A stretch of DNA of 64,000 nt, taken from positions 1-64,000 of the forward strand of contig NZ_JAEEGC010000014.1 of NCBI RefSeq assembly GCF_019207025.1, written 5' to 3'. Below are positions 17,756 through 26,850 of this stretch, in pieces. The notes beneath the pieces are model-generated. The model saw nothing but the letters and a program-made list of their open reading frames with translations. It made no database searches and was not told the DNA's origin. How positions within the stretch are numbered: position 1 is the stretch's first letter; every line of letters begins with the position of its first letter. The DNA is from Clostridium thailandense. Lineage in GTDB: Bacteria > Bacillota > Clostridia > Clostridiales > Clostridiaceae. Both the position numbers and the translations under genes were made by a program.

Positions 17756-18106
17756 GTGAATATTTACGATAAGGCCAATGAATTTGCAGCAGAGCTTGGT
17801 AAATGTGATGAAGTTGTGAAGTTAAGGGAAGCTAGTAAAAAAATTGAAGGTAATGAAGATAATAAGAAGATGCTTGATGATTTTAGAAGACTTCAAATTG
17901 AAGCATATACTGAGCAAATGCAAAAAGGATCAATATCTGAGGAAATTCAAGAAAAACTTAAAAATATGGGACCTGTTATTTCAATGAATCTTGCGGTTAG
18001 TGAATATATACAGGCAGAACAAAGATTTAGTGTCATGTGGGATGATGTGCTTAAAATCTTAAATGATGGTATAGGAATAGATTTCACTTTTGGAATGAGT
18101 AAATAA
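17756..18106 (+). CDS. YlbF/YmcA family regulator
   Basis: The 116-aa, almost entirely helical protein matches the YlbF/YmcA (Com_YlbF) family: NIYDKANEFAAELGKCDEVVKLREA, DNKKMLDDFRRLQIEAYTEQ and VSEYIQAEQRFSVMWDDVLKILNDGI. In Bacillus, YlbF, YmcA and YaaT form the Y-complex, which modulates RNase Y and development. Whether this single protein does the same here is inference, though its place behind RNase J suits RNA metabolism. A GTG start at 17756 follows AAAGGGGA. Confidence 0.82.
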   Translation: MNIYDKANEFAAELGKCDEVVKLREASKKIEGNEDNKKMLDDFRRLQIEAYTEQMQKGSISEEIQEKLKNMGPVISMNLAVSEYIQAEQRFSVMWDDVLKILNDGIGIDFTFGMSK

Positions 18107-18160
18107 ATTCTACATAAGTTGACTTTTTAGGACTATAATAATAAAATAGATAAGGTAAGC

Positions 18161-18194
18161 AAAATTGGATACTAAAAAAGTATCCAATTTTTTT
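18161..18194 (+). terminator. Rho-independent terminator after ylbF
   Basis: AAATTGGATAC and GTATCCAATTT form an 11-bp stem with loop TAAAAAA, followed by TTTT. Confidence 0.85.
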
Positions 18195-18222
18195 GAATGT
18201 TTAACGGTATAAAATTTAATCA

Positions 18223-18334
18223 CTGTTGATTTATAAATAAAATAACATTATTTATTTAGAAAGTTTATAATCGACGAGAAACTACCGTATAAATTACAAT
18301 TTGTTTTGCTTATGTTTTATTTATAAATCAACAG
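18223..18334 (+). repeat. 20-bp perfect inverted repeat in the typA leader
   Basis: Arm 18223-18242 (starting CTGTTGATTT) is the exact reverse complement of 18315-18334 (ending AAATCAACAG), with 72 bp between. ACGGTA (18204-18209) also has a complement TACCGT (18283-18288), lying partly inside the loop. The right arm ends about 50 bp before the typA start. No U-run follows, so it does not look like a terminator. Confidence 0.75.
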
Positions 18335-18382
18335 AGATATAAAAATTATTTTATATTTACTATTTATTTTGGAGGAATAATA

Positions 18383-20206
18383 ATGGAATTATTTGTAAGA
18401 AATGACATAAGGAATGTAGCTATAATAGCTCACGTTGACCATGGTAAGACTACACTGGTGGATGCTCTTTTAAAGCAGAGTCATGTGTTTAGAGAAAATG
18501 AAAAAGTTGATGAAAGAGTTATGGATTCAAATGACCTTGAAAAGGAAAGAGGTATAACTATACTTTCTAAAAACACTGCAGTAATGCATGATGGAGTTAA
18601 AATAAACATAGTAGATACTCCAGGGCATGCTGACTTTGGTGGAGAAGTTGAACGTGTTCTTAAGATGGTAGATAGCGTTATACTAGTTGTAGATGCTTAT
18701 GAAGGACCTATGCCTCAAACTAAATTTGTTTTAAAGAAGGCTTTAGAGTTAAACTTGAATCCAATGGTTGTTATAAATAAAATAGATAGACCAGATGAAA
18801 GAGCAGCAGATGTTTTAGATGAAGTTTTTGACCTATTTGTAGAACTTGGAGCAAACGACACTCAATTAGACTTTCCTGTAGTATATTGTTCTGCTAGAGC
18901 TGGATTTGCAAAAAAAGAGTTAGAAGATGATTCAACAGACATGGCTCCATTATTTGAAGCTATCATTAAGAATGTACCAGCACCAGAAGGACAACTTGAT
19001 ATGCCACTTCAAATGTTAGTTACTACAATAGACTACAATGAGTATGTAGGTAAAATAGGTATTGGTAAAATTGAAAGAGGAAGCGTTAAAAAGAATCAGC
19101 AAGTAGCATTAATAAGAAAAGATGGAAAGATAGATAATGTTAAAGTAGCAAATCTTTACGTATATAATGGTTTGAAAAAGGAAGAAACAAATGAAGCTAA
19201 GCTTGGAGATATAGTTGCAGTATCAGGAATTTCTGATATAAATATAGGTGAAACGTTATCTGATATCAATACTCCGGAAGCACTTCCTTTTGTAGATATA
19301 GATGAACCTACATTAAGTATGAATTTTATGGTTAATGATTCTCCTTTTGCTGGACAGGATGGAGAATATGTTACTTCAAGACATCTTAGAGATAGACTTT
19401 TAAAGGAATTAGAAACAAACGTATCTTTAAGAGTTGAGGAAACAGATTCTGCAGATTGCTTTAAAGTAAGTGGAAGAGGTGAATTACATCTTTCAGTTTT
19501 AATCGAAACTATGAGAAGAGAAGGATATGAGTTCCAAGTATCCAAACCATCGGTCATATTTAAAGAAGAAGATGGAAAGAAGCTAGAACCGATAGAATAT
19601 CTTACAATAGATGTGCCAGAAGAGTTTATGGGACCAGTTATGGAAAAGTTAGGACCTAGAAAAGCAGAGATGGTAAATATGACATCAGCTGTTAATGGTT
19701 ATACAAGACTAGAGTTTAAAGTTCCAGCAAGAGGTCTTATAGGATTCAGAAATGAATTTATGACTGATACTAAAGGTAATGGTATAATGAATCATGTTTT
19801 AAATGGATATGAAGAGTATAGAGGGGAAATTCCAGAAAGAACTAGGGGATCAATTGTAGTATTTGAAACTGGAACGTCAATTGCTTATGGATTATTTAAT
19901 GCACAGGAAAGAGGAGTATTGTTTATACCAGCAGGTATAGATGTTTATCAGGGAATGATAGCTGGAGAATCTTCAAGAGCAGAAGATATAGATGTTAATA
20001 TATGTAAGAAGAAACAGCTAACAAATACAAGATCTTCAGGGGCAGACGAAGCAATAAAATTAGTACCTGTAACTCAAATGTCTTTAGAGCAAAGTCTTGA
20101 GTTTATAGCATCAGATGAGTTAGTAGAAATAACTCCGAAGAATATAAGAATGAGAAAAAGAGTTTTAAATCCTGACTTGAGAAGAAAGGCTATGAAAAGA
20201 AAGTAA
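18383..20206 (+). CDS. typA: Translational GTPase TypA/BipA
   Basis: TypA is a ribosome-associated GTPase related to EF-G, needed for growth in cold or stress. The 607-aa protein shows G1 AHVDHGKTT (16-24), the switch segment [14 protein letters not shown]3 [14 protein letters not shown]4 [10 protein letters not shown] and the TypA-specific C-terminal KSxD-type region ([20 protein letters not shown]). GGAGGAATAATA precedes the ATG. Its leader carries a 20-bp inverted repeat and sits behind the ylbF terminator, so typA has its own promoter. Confidence 0.96.
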   Translation: MELFVRNDIRNVAIIAHVDHGKTTLVDALLKQSHVFRENEKVDERVMDSNDLEKERGITILSKNTAVMHDGVKINIVDTPGHADFGGEVERVLKMVDSVILVVDAYEGPMPQTKFVLKKALELNLNPMVVINKIDRPDERAADVLDEVFDLFVELGANDTQLDFPVVYCSARAGFAKKELEDDSTDMAPLFEAIIKNVPAPEGQLDMPLQMLVTTIDYNEYVGKIGIGKIERGSVKKNQQVALIRKDGKIDNVKVANLYVYNGLKKEETNEAKLGDIVAVSGISDINIGETLSDINTPEALPFVDIDEPTLSMNFMVNDSPFAGQDGEYVTSRHLRDRLLKELETNVSLRVEETDSADCFKVSGRGELHLSVLIETMRREGYEFQVSKPSVIFKEEDGKKLEPIEYLTIDVPEEFMGPVMEKLGPRKAEMVNMTSAVNGYTRLEFKVPARGLIGFRNEFMTDTKGNGIMNHVLNGYEEYRGEIPERTRGSIVVFETGTSIAYGLFNAQERGVLFIPAGIDVYQGMIAGESSRAEDIDVNICKKKQLTNTRSSGADEAIKLVPVTQMSLEQSLEFIASDELVEITPKNIRMRKRVLNPDLRRKAMKRK

Positions 20207-20236
20207 GTTAAGACCATGATGTTATAATAAAAATAT

Positions 20237-20294
20237 ATTCACCTATGGAGAAATTTTTATGTTTTGTTTAGTAATAATTTTGCCATAGGTGAAT
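20237..20294 (+). repeat. 12-bp inverted repeat between typA and trmR
   Basis: ATTCACCTATGG (20237-20248) is the exact reverse complement of CCATAGGTGAAT (20283-20294), with a 34-bp loop. No T-run follows at once (AGTTTGTAAATTTTT), so this could be a weak terminator or an mRNA stem. Confidence 0.6.
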
Positions 20295-20344
20295 TAGTTT
20301 GTAAATTTTTCGGCTTTTAACTATTTTGTGTTTTGGAGGAAGAA

Positions 20345-20992
20345 ATGAGTGGAATTGCATATGATTACATGGAACAATATATAAGAGGACTTATAAAAGA
20401 TCACAATGGAATACTAAATGAATTGGAAGACTATGCGCATAACAATTTTGTTCCTATAATACATAAGGAAGTTGCTAGATTTTTAGAGTTAATGATAAAG
20501 ATGAAAAGACCTTTAAGGATTCTCGAATTAGGTACGGCAATTGGTTATTCAGCAATACTTATGAATATAAGTTCAGAAGGAAAAGCCTCTATAACGACAA
20601 TTGAAAGAGATTCAAAAATGATAGAGCTTGCAAAAAATAATATTGAAAAATGTGGGCTTAAAGATAAAATAGAAATTATACAGGGAGATTGCCTAGAGGT
20701 TTTAGAAAAGTTAGAAAACAAGTATGATTTGATATTTATGGATGCTGGGAAAGGGCACTATAATCATTTTTTGCCACATTGTCTGAGACTTTTAAGTTGT
20801 GATGGAGTAATAATTGCAGATAATGTTCTGTTTAGAGGAATGATTGCTTCTGATGAATTGGTAGAAAGAAGAAAAATAACTATAGTTAAAAGAATGAGAG
20901 AATATTTAGAAATAGTATCAGATAATGAAAAGTTTGTAACTTCCGTTATACCTATGGGAGATGGTATTGCAGTTACTTTGAGGAGGGATTAG
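20345..20992 (+). CDS. trmR: SAM-dependent O-methyltransferase, TrmR (YrrM) type
   Basis: The ATG at 20345 is chosen because GGAGGA (20335-20340) lies just upstream; an in-frame TTG at 20333 overlaps that site. The 215-aa protein has the CCoAOMT-like fold: motif I LRILELGTAIGYSAI, the acidic IERDSKMIELAKNN, IIQGDCLEVL, and the metal/catalytic Asp in DLIFMDAGKGHYNHFL and IADNVLF. The neighbours (U32 protein, then udk) reproduce the Bacillus trmR-trhP-udk order. In Bacillus, TrmR methylates 5-hydroxyuridine-34 of tRNA to 5-methoxyuridine. Confidence 0.87.
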   Translation: MSGIAYDYMEQYIRGLIKDHNGILNELEDYAHNNFVPIIHKEVARFLELMIKMKRPLRILELGTAIGYSAILMNISSEGKASITTIERDSKMIELAKNNIEKCGLKDKIEIIQGDCLEVLEKLENKYDLIFMDAGKGHYNHFLPHCLRLLSCDGVIIADNVLFRGMIASDELVERRKITIVKRMREYLEIVSDNEKFVTSVIPMGDGIAVTLRRD

Positions 20993-20996
20993 AACT

Positions 20997-22214
20997 ATGA
21001 AAAAACCAGAATTATTAGCGCCAGCTGGAAATCTTGAAAAATTGAAGACAGCTATAAACTTCGGCGCTGATGCTGTATATCTTGGAGGAAGTAAGCTTAA
21101 TCTAAGAGCTTTTGCAGATAACTTTACAGATGAAGAATTAAAAGAGGGAGTAGAATATGCCCATGCTAGAGGTAAAAAAGTCTTTGTTACACTAAATGTA
21201 TTTCCACATAATGATGATATAATTGGGCTGGAAGAGTATTTAAAGCATCTATATAATATAAACGTAGATGCTATAATAGTATCTGATCCTGGTATAATAA
21301 TGACTGCAAGAGAAGTGGTTCCAAAGCTAGAATTACATTTAAGTACACAGGCAAATAATGTAAATTGGAGATCCGCAATATTTTGGCATAAACAAGGTAT
21401 TAAAAGAGTAGTTCTTGCGAGAGAATTATCTTTAGAAGAGATAAAAGAAATAAAAAGGAATATACCTGATTCTTGTGAAATAGAGGCCTTTGTTCATGGA
21501 TCTATGTGTATGTCCTATTCAGGAAGATGTGTAATATCGAATTATATGACAGGTAGAGATGCTAATAGAGGACAATGTGCTCAACCTTGCAGATATAAGT
21601 ACCATCTTGTAGAGGAAAAGAGGCCTGGAGAGTATTTCCCTATTATGGAAGATGAACGAGGTACGTATATATTAAATTCTAAAGATTTGTGTATGATTGA
21701 ATATATACCTGAATTAGTTCAATCAGGTATAGACTCTTTTAAAATAGAAGGAAGAATGAAAAGTTCGTATTATGTAGCAAGTATAGTAAAGTCTTATAGG
21801 CAGGCAATAGACGCATATTTTGAAAACCCCGAAGGATATGTATTCAAGAAAGAGTGGCTAGAAAATCTTGAAAAGGCAAGCCATAGAGTATACTTTACAG
21901 GATTTTATTTTGGAGATACTAATAAGCAGATATATGAAACATCCTCATATATTAGAGATTATGATATTATTGGTATAGTAAAAGACTATAATAAAGACAC
22001 AAAAACAGCTGTAATAGAGCAGAGAAACAAAGTGCTTGAAGGCGATGTAGTAGAGATTCTAAGACCAGTAGGAGATAACTTTAAGATAACTTTAGATGAT
22101 ATGAGAAATAGTGAAGGTGAAAAAATACCATCAGCGCCTTCGGCACAGATGATATTTACAATCAAGATAGACACAGAACTTGAAAAAGATGATATTCTCA
22201 TAAAACAAAAATAA
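20997..22214 (+). CDS. trhP: U32 family protein, probable tRNA U34 hydroxylation protein TrhP
   Basis: The 405-aa protein is a U32 'peptidase' family member of YrrO/TrhP type. It starts ELLAPAGNLEKLKTAINFGADAVY and contains the family signature region EAFVHGSMCMSYSGRCVIS. NRGQCAQPCRYKY adds cysteines that probably bind an Fe-S cluster, with further conserved sequence at LNSKDLCMIEYIPEL and DSFKIEGRMKSSYYV. In Bacillus and E. coli, members use prephenate to hydroxylate U34 of tRNA. The trmR gene ends 4 bp upstream and would methylate the product, so together they make mo5U34. Confidence 0.87.
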   Translation: MKKPELLAPAGNLEKLKTAINFGADAVYLGGSKLNLRAFADNFTDEELKEGVEYAHARGKKVFVTLNVFPHNDDIIGLEEYLKHLYNINVDAIIVSDPGIIMTAREVVPKLELHLSTQANNVNWRSAIFWHKQGIKRVVLARELSLEEIKEIKRNIPDSCEIEAFVHGSMCMSYSGRCVISNYMTGRDANRGQCAQPCRYKYHLVEEKRPGEYFPIMEDERGTYILNSKDLCMIEYIPELVQSGIDSFKIEGRMKSSYYVASIVKSYRQAIDAYFENPEGYVFKKEWLENLEKASHRVYFTGFYFGDTNKQIYETSSYIRDYDIIGIVKDYNKDTKTAVIEQRNKVLEGDVVEILRPVGDNFKITLDDMRNSEGEKIPSAPSAQMIFTIKIDTELEKDDILIKQK

Positions 22215-22270
22215 AACAAGTTAAGTGTCGGCAGTCGTTATCTATAAAATAATTAAGAGGGGGATAACTG

Positions 22271-22900
22271 ATGAAACGTCCAATTCTTATAGGAATAACT
22301 GGAGGAACTGGTTCGGGTAAAAGTACAATAGCTAAAGAAATATATAAAAAATTTAATGAAGAATGTATAGCTATGATTGAGCAGGATTCTTATTATAAGG
22401 ATCAAAGTCATCTTTCTATTGAAGAGAGAACAAAGACAAATTATGATCATCCTGATGCATTTGATACACTATTGTTAGTAAAACATTTAAAAGCCTTATT
22501 AGAGGGGGAAACTATTGATAAACCTATATACAATTTTGAAATTCATAACAGAAAAAAAGAAACCATAAAGGTAGAGACTAGAGACATAATAATAGTTGAA
22601 GGAATACTTATTCTTCAGGAAAAAGAATTAAGAGATCTTTTAGATATTAAAATATATGTAGACACTGATGCAGATGTTAGAATAATAAGAAGACTTGTAA
22701 GGGATATAAATGAAAGAGGAAGAACAGTAGATTCTGTTATTAATCAGTATTTAAATGTTGTAAGGCCAATGCATATGCAATTTATTGAACCAACTAAAAG
22801 ATATGCTGATATAATTATACCTGAAGGTGGTCACAATAAGGTAGCAATAGATATTATGGCAGCAAATATAAAACATATATTACAAGAACAAGAATATTAA
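22271..22900 (+). CDS. udk: Uridine kinase
   Basis: Udk phosphorylates uridine and cytidine in pyrimidine salvage. The 209-aa protein has Walker [10 protein letters not shown] (10-18), the substrate region [10 protein letters not shown] and [38 protein letters not shown] (LID), and [26 protein letters not shown]. The length is normal. GAGGGGGATAACTG precedes the ATG. It ends the trmR-trhP-udk group; the 56 bp between trhP and udk contain a 13-base motif repeated at 9677. Confidence 0.95.
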   Translation: MKRPILIGITGGTGSGKSTIAKEIYKKFNEECIAMIEQDSYYKDQSHLSIEERTKTNYDHPDAFDTLLLVKHLKALLEGETIDKPIYNFEIHNRKKETIKVETRDIIIVEGILILQEKELRDLLDIKIYVDTDADVRIIRRLVRDINERGRTVDSVINQYLNVVRPMHMQFIEPTKRYADIIIPEGGHNKVAIDIMAANIKHILQEQEY

Positions 22901-22909
22901 GTGAATAAA

Positions 22910-22956
22910 ATACCTCATTTTGGACAAAATTTTGTCTGAGATGAGGTGTTCTTATT
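22910..22956 (+). terminator. Hairpin after udk whose 3' arm carries the next gene's ribosome binding site
   Basis: ACCTCAT before 22921 pairs with ATGAGGT (22941-22947). An inner GGACAAAA pairs with TTTTGTCT. The GAGGTG in the 3' arm (22943-22948) is also the only good Shine-Dalgarno for the ATG at 22957. The hairpin may terminate, or may hide the start site. Confidence 0.6.
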
Positions 22957-24627
22957 ATGATAATAAAAGTAAGCAGATCTATAATAAAAAGAAGAGCATA
23001 TACAATTTTTAGTGCTTTTATAATTTTGCTAGGTATATTATACTTTAGAATATTTAAATTCCAGTACTTTAATGCTGGTAAACTGAGTGTAATGGCTAGT
23101 TCACAATATTCTTATAAGGAAGATATAACTGATGCGAATTATCAGCTGTTTGATTGTAATGGAAAACAATTATTGAATTATAATAAAAAATATTTTGCTG
23201 TTATATCGCCAGATATATTTTCTAAAAATAATTTAGATACAGATCAAGATAAAATGTTAACATTAATGTATGTATTAAGAAATTATAATAATGAGTATGA
23301 TTTGTCGAAGGCAGGAGTTTTAAATAGTAGTAAAAAAGTTTATTACGAAATAGATGAAAGTACTTATAATAAACTAAAAGATATAAAAGAAGTTAAAGGG
23401 TTTTATACTTATAGTTATTCTTCATTAGAAAAGAATGAAACCTGGAAAATAGAGAATCTTTTAGTTAATACCAAAAAAAGTAATAACAACGAACTGAAAT
23501 CTCAAAATTCTTTAGAAATGCAGATTTATAATAAGACAAAAGAAAATAAAAAACCGCAAATAGTATTTAATAGAGATGTAAACGGATCGATTGTTGAAGA
23601 AAAAACTGAGTTACCAAAGGATAATGTAAATGTAAGACTAACATTTGATAAAAATATAGAAGATAAAATAAAAGAGGTTCTAAACAATGATAAGAATAAA
23701 AATTTCAAGCAAATTGGTGTTGTTTTAATGGAGGCAGACACTGGAAAAATAAAGGCTTTAGTTCAAAAAGATGATAGCAAGCCTAATGTGAATTTAGGAG
23801 TAGCTACGAATCATGGCTTTTTTCCAGGTTCAATATTTAAAATTATTGTAGAAGAAGCAGGCCTAGATAGGAAGACCATAAGTACAACAGATAACTTTAC
23901 TTGTAGAGGCTTAATAGAATTAGAAAATCACGGTAAGCATGGTACGTTAACGCCTGAAGAGGCACTTATAGTTTCATGTAATGATATTTTTGCACAAATA
24001 GGTGCAAAAGTAGGCTTTAACAATTTCTACGATAATGCTAAACTACAAGGATTATTTGAAAAAGTATTAGGAATTGATAGTGAAGAGCAAGGAGCTGTTG
24101 AAGTTAAAGAACCTAAAGTTAGTGATGGAAGTGTAGGTCTTGCTTCTATAGGCCAAAACCTTAGAATAACCCCCATAGAAGCTATAAGTATAGCTAATAC
24201 GGTAGTAAATAATGGCGTTTATGTAAAACCGTACATTGTAGATGCCTATACAGATGATAACAACAAAGAGATTGAAACTGAATCTACACAACAGAAGTCT
24301 GTTATTGAAAAATCTACTGCTAACATTATGAAGAATCAAATGATAAAAGTAGTTGAAAAAGGAACTGGGCAAGCTGCACAGCTAGAAAATATAGAAATAG
24401 GTGGGAAAACAGGAAGCACAACGAGAGTTGATGTTGCAAAAGGTAGTAATAGTCCTGAAAATCATTCTGATGGTTGGTTCATAGGATTTTTTAAAGTGAA
24501 AGATAAATATTATTCTATGGTAGTTTTTGTTGAAGATATAGATAAAGATAAAGAAAGTGGTGGAAGTACTGCTGCACCAATTTTTAAAGACATCGTAAAG
24601 GAAATACAACCATTTATAAAAAAATAA
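22957..24627 (+). CDS. Penicillin-binding protein (D,D-transpeptidase domain)
   Basis: The 556-aa protein has one N-terminal membrane anchor (about 13-33) and an extracytoplasmic domain of about 215 residues. The C-terminal penicillin-binding transpeptidase domain has all three motifs: SIFK (Ser292, Lys295), SCN (340-342) and KTG (484-486). It resembles class B PBPs that cross-link peptidoglycan, but the region before the catalytic domain (about 40-220) is Lys/Asn-rich and I cannot match it to a standard dimerisation domain. Its place between udk and sigK suggests, without proving, a sporulation-related wall function. Confidence 0.87.
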   Translation: MIIKVSRSIIKRRAYTIFSAFIILLGILYFRIFKFQYFNAGKLSVMASSQYSYKEDITDANYQLFDCNGKQLLNYNKKYFAVISPDIFSKNNLDTDQDKMLTLMYVLRNYNNEYDLSKAGVLNSSKKVYYEIDESTYNKLKDIKEVKGFYTYSYSSLEKNETWKIENLLVNTKKSNNNELKSQNSLEMQIYNKTKENKKPQIVFNRDVNGSIVEEKTELPKDNVNVRLTFDKNIEDKIKEVLNNDKNKNFKQIGVVLMEADTGKIKALVQKDDSKPNVNLGVATNHGFFPGSIFKIIVEEAGLDRKTISTTDNFTCRGLIELENHGKHGTLTPEEALIVSCNDIFAQIGAKVGFNNFYDNAKLQGLFEKVLGIDSEEQGAVEVKEPKVSDGSVGLASIGQNLRITPIEAISIANTVVNNGVYVKPYIVDAYTDDNNKEIETESTQQKSVIEKSTANIMKNQMIKVVEKGTGQAAQLENIEIGGKTGSTTRVDVAKGSNSPENHSDGWFIGFFKVKDKYYSMVVFVEDIDKDKESGGSTAAPIFKDIVKEIQPFIKK

Positions 24628-24701
24628 ATTTGTATAGTTCATGCACTTTTTTCAATTTAGCCTCATAATATATTAATAAGCACTATTAGGAGGAGCATCC
24701 C

Positions 24702-25403
24702 GTGTCTTTAGCAAATTGCTTATTAGATATTATGGGCAGTATGTTTTTTTTAACTGCCTATGTAACCAATACAAGTTCATTTCCCCAACCTTTAAGTGAC
24801 AAGGAAGAGGAGTATTACCTAAGAAAACTTAAGGAGGGAGATTCTTTAGCTAAAAGTATCTTAGTAGAAAGAAACCTAAGATTAGTTGCACACATTGTAA
24901 AAAAGTATTCATATCCAGGAAAAGAAGTAGACGATTTAATATCTATTGGGACAGTTGGTCTAATAAAGGCGATAGATTCCTTTGATGCTTCCAAAGGTAC
25001 TAGACTTGCCACTTATGCAGCAAAGTGTATTGAAAACGAAATACTTATGCTTATTAGAAATAATAAAAAAACTAAAAGTGAGGTCTATTTACAAGATCCA
25101 ATTGGCATTGATAAGGAAGGAAACGAGATATCCTTAATGGATGTATTGAGCAGTGAGGAAGATTCTATAATTGAAATTGTAGAGAATAAAATGCAGGTTA
25201 AAAAGTTGTATTCTAAAATAAATTCATGCCTGTCAGAAAGAGAAAGAAAAGTTGTTGAAATGAGATATGGATTATTAGAAGGTCAGTCAAAAACACAGAG
25301 GGAAATAGCTAAAATTCTTGGAATATCTAGATCTTATGTATCTAGAATAGAAAAAAGGGCGCTTAAAAAGCTATACAAAGAGTTTAATTATGGAAAAAGG
25401 TAG
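24702..25403 (+). CDS. sigK: Sporulation sigma factor SigK (pro-sigma-K)
   Basis: SigK directs late mother-cell transcription during sporulation. The 233-aa product begins at GTG behind TAGGAGGAGCA. It has a hydrophobic N-terminal pro-sequence (ANCLLDIMGSMFFLTAY) followed by TSSFPQPLS, as in Bacillus pro-SigK where SpoIVFB cleaves near the Ser/Ala-Tyr. Region 2 (ERNLRLVAHIVKKYS, DDLISIGTVGLIKAIDSF, RLATYAAKCIENEIL) and region 4 (LSERERKVVEMRYGL, QREIAKILGISRSYVSRIEKRAL) are complete. The gene is continuous, with no intervening skin element. Confidence 0.95.
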   Translation: MSLANCLLDIMGSMFFLTAYVTNTSSFPQPLSDKEEEYYLRKLKEGDSLAKSILVERNLRLVAHIVKKYSYPGKEVDDLISIGTVGLIKAIDSFDASKGTRLATYAAKCIENEILMLIRNNKKTKSEVYLQDPIGIDKEGNEISLMDVLSSEEDSIIEIVENKMQVKKLYSKINSCLSERERKVVEMRYGLLEGQSKTQREIAKILGISRSYVSRIEKRALKKLYKEFNYGKR

Positions 25404-25415
25404 TTTGAAAAACTA

Positions 25416-25468
25416 GGAATTAGCATTAAGGGATTATATAATCTTTTATTGCTAATTTCCGGTTTTTT
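25416..25468 (+). terminator. Terminator after sigK
   Basis: GGAATTAGCATTAAGGGATTAT pairs imperfectly with the segment 25441-25460 (ATCTTTTATTGCTAATTTCC), followed by GGTTTTTTG. The remaining sequence to 25710 (about 240 bp) is AT-rich; I see no convincing promoter or gene in it. Confidence 0.75.
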
Positions 25469-25710
25469 GAAATTGTGGTTTTTTAGGAAATTTATCACGA
25501 TTAACAGAATTCTTTATAAAGAAATATAATTCAGTAAAGTTTTGTAGATAAATAAAAGGAATTTGATAAAAATTGTAGAATAAAATAATTATAGGCATAA
25601 TTAAATTTATATTTAATTAAAGAAATTACTAATTAAAAATTGAAATAAGTACAAATATTTTGATTTTACACAATTTATATATAACTGATACTGTGAAAGG
25701 GGAACTAAAG

Positions 25711-26766
25711 GTGATAACACTAAAAGAATTATTAGAAACAACAATTAAAAAAAATGCTTCAGATTTGCATTTAACTGTGGGGATACCGCCAGTTATAAGA
25801 GTGAATGGTGAACTTAAGCAGGTTGGAAATGAAAAGTTACAACCTACAGATACTGAAGTCTATTCTAAAGAAATATTAGGTGAATATTATGATCAATATG
25901 TTAAAACAGGAGAGTTAGATACATCTTTTTCGCTGCCAGGAGTAGGAAGATTTAGGGTTAATGTCTTTAAACAAAGAGGAAGTTGTGCAATTGCAATAAG
26001 AGTAGTTACATTAAAAATCCCGACATTAAATGAACTTCAATTTCCTTCTGTAATAAAAGATATGACATCTAATCAAAGAGGACTTGTATTGGTAACGGGT
26101 CCAACAGGTTCAGGTAAAAGTACTACTTTGGCTGCAATGATAAATGAAATAAATTCAAGTAGACCGGCGCACATAATAACCCTTGAGGACCCAATTGAAT
26201 ATTTGCACAAGCATAATAAATCTATAATAAATCAAAGAGAAATAGGAAAAGATTCCTTAAGTTATGCTAATGCACTTAGATCTGTTTTGAGGGAAGATCC
26301 AGATGTCATACTCGTAGGTGAGATGAGAGATTTAGAAACTATATCTATTGCTATAACAGCAGCTGAAACAGGTCACTTAGTGTTATCAACATTACATACC
26401 ATAGGTGCAGCAAAAACTATTGATAGAATAATTGATGTGTTTCCACCATATCAGCAACAACAGATTAAAGTTCAGCTTGCAGCAGTCATTCAGGGAATAA
26501 TATCTCAACAGCTTTTACCTAAGGTAGACGGTGCAGGAAGAGTGGCAGCAATTGAAATAATGGTTTCAAACCCTGCAATACAGAATATGATAAGAGAAGG
26601 AAAAACACATCAAATTCAGTCATCTATACAAACGGGAGCAAAGTACGGAATGAAAACAATGGACATGTCTTTGGCAGAACTTTATAAAAAAGGATTAATA
26701 TCGTATGAATCTGCATTAAGCTATGCTGCAGATAGAGACATGTTAAGTAGAATTATAGCACTTTAA
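25711..26766 (+). CDS. pilT: Type IV pilus retraction/twitching ATPase PilT
   Basis: I chose the GTG at 25711, preceded by AAAGGGGA, over a TTG at 25660; this gives 351 aa, the usual PilT length. The N-terminal PAS-like domain holds NASDLHLTVGIPPVIRVNG. Walker A is GPTGSGKST (130-138), the Asp box is ITLEDPIEY, Walker B is around Glu204 (ILVGEMRDLET) and the His box is GHLVLSTLHT (221-230). PilT hexamers power pilus disassembly. No other pilus gene lies beside it, so the pilus it serves is elsewhere. Confidence 0.92.
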   Translation: MITLKELLETTIKKNASDLHLTVGIPPVIRVNGELKQVGNEKLQPTDTEVYSKEILGEYYDQYVKTGELDTSFSLPGVGRFRVNVFKQRGSCAIAIRVVTLKIPTLNELQFPSVIKDMTSNQRGLVLVTGPTGSGKSTTLAAMINEINSSRPAHIITLEDPIEYLHKHNKSIINQREIGKDSLSYANALRSVLREDPDVILVGEMRDLETISIAITAAETGHLVLSTLHTIGAAKTIDRIIDVFPPYQQQQIKVQLAAVIQGIISQQLLPKVDGAGRVAAIEIMVSNPAIQNMIREGKTHQIQSSIQTGAKYGMKTMDMSLAELYKKGLISYESALSYAADRDMLSRIIAL

Positions 26767-26810
26767 TATAAAAAATATTATTTTGAATAATTATAAAAGA
26801 TATAGGAAAA

Positions 26811-26845
26811 AATAAGAATAGGATTATTAAAGTCCTATTCTTATT
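26811..26845. terminator. Bidirectional terminator between pilT and the minus-strand ORF
   Basis: AATAAGAATAGGA (26811-26823) and TCCTATTCTTATT (26833-26845) form a 13-bp perfect stem with a 9-base loop. On the minus strand it is followed by TTTTCC, so it can end transcripts from both sides. Confidence 0.85.
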
Positions 26846-26850
26846 AAAAT

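Noticed and set aside
20333-20344. Upstream starts for trmR (TTG 20333) and likewise for pilT, ftsA, sigE, phoU and asparaginase
   Set aside because: Each earlier in-frame start overlaps or precedes the obvious Shine-Dalgarno and adds unconserved residues, so the later start was used.
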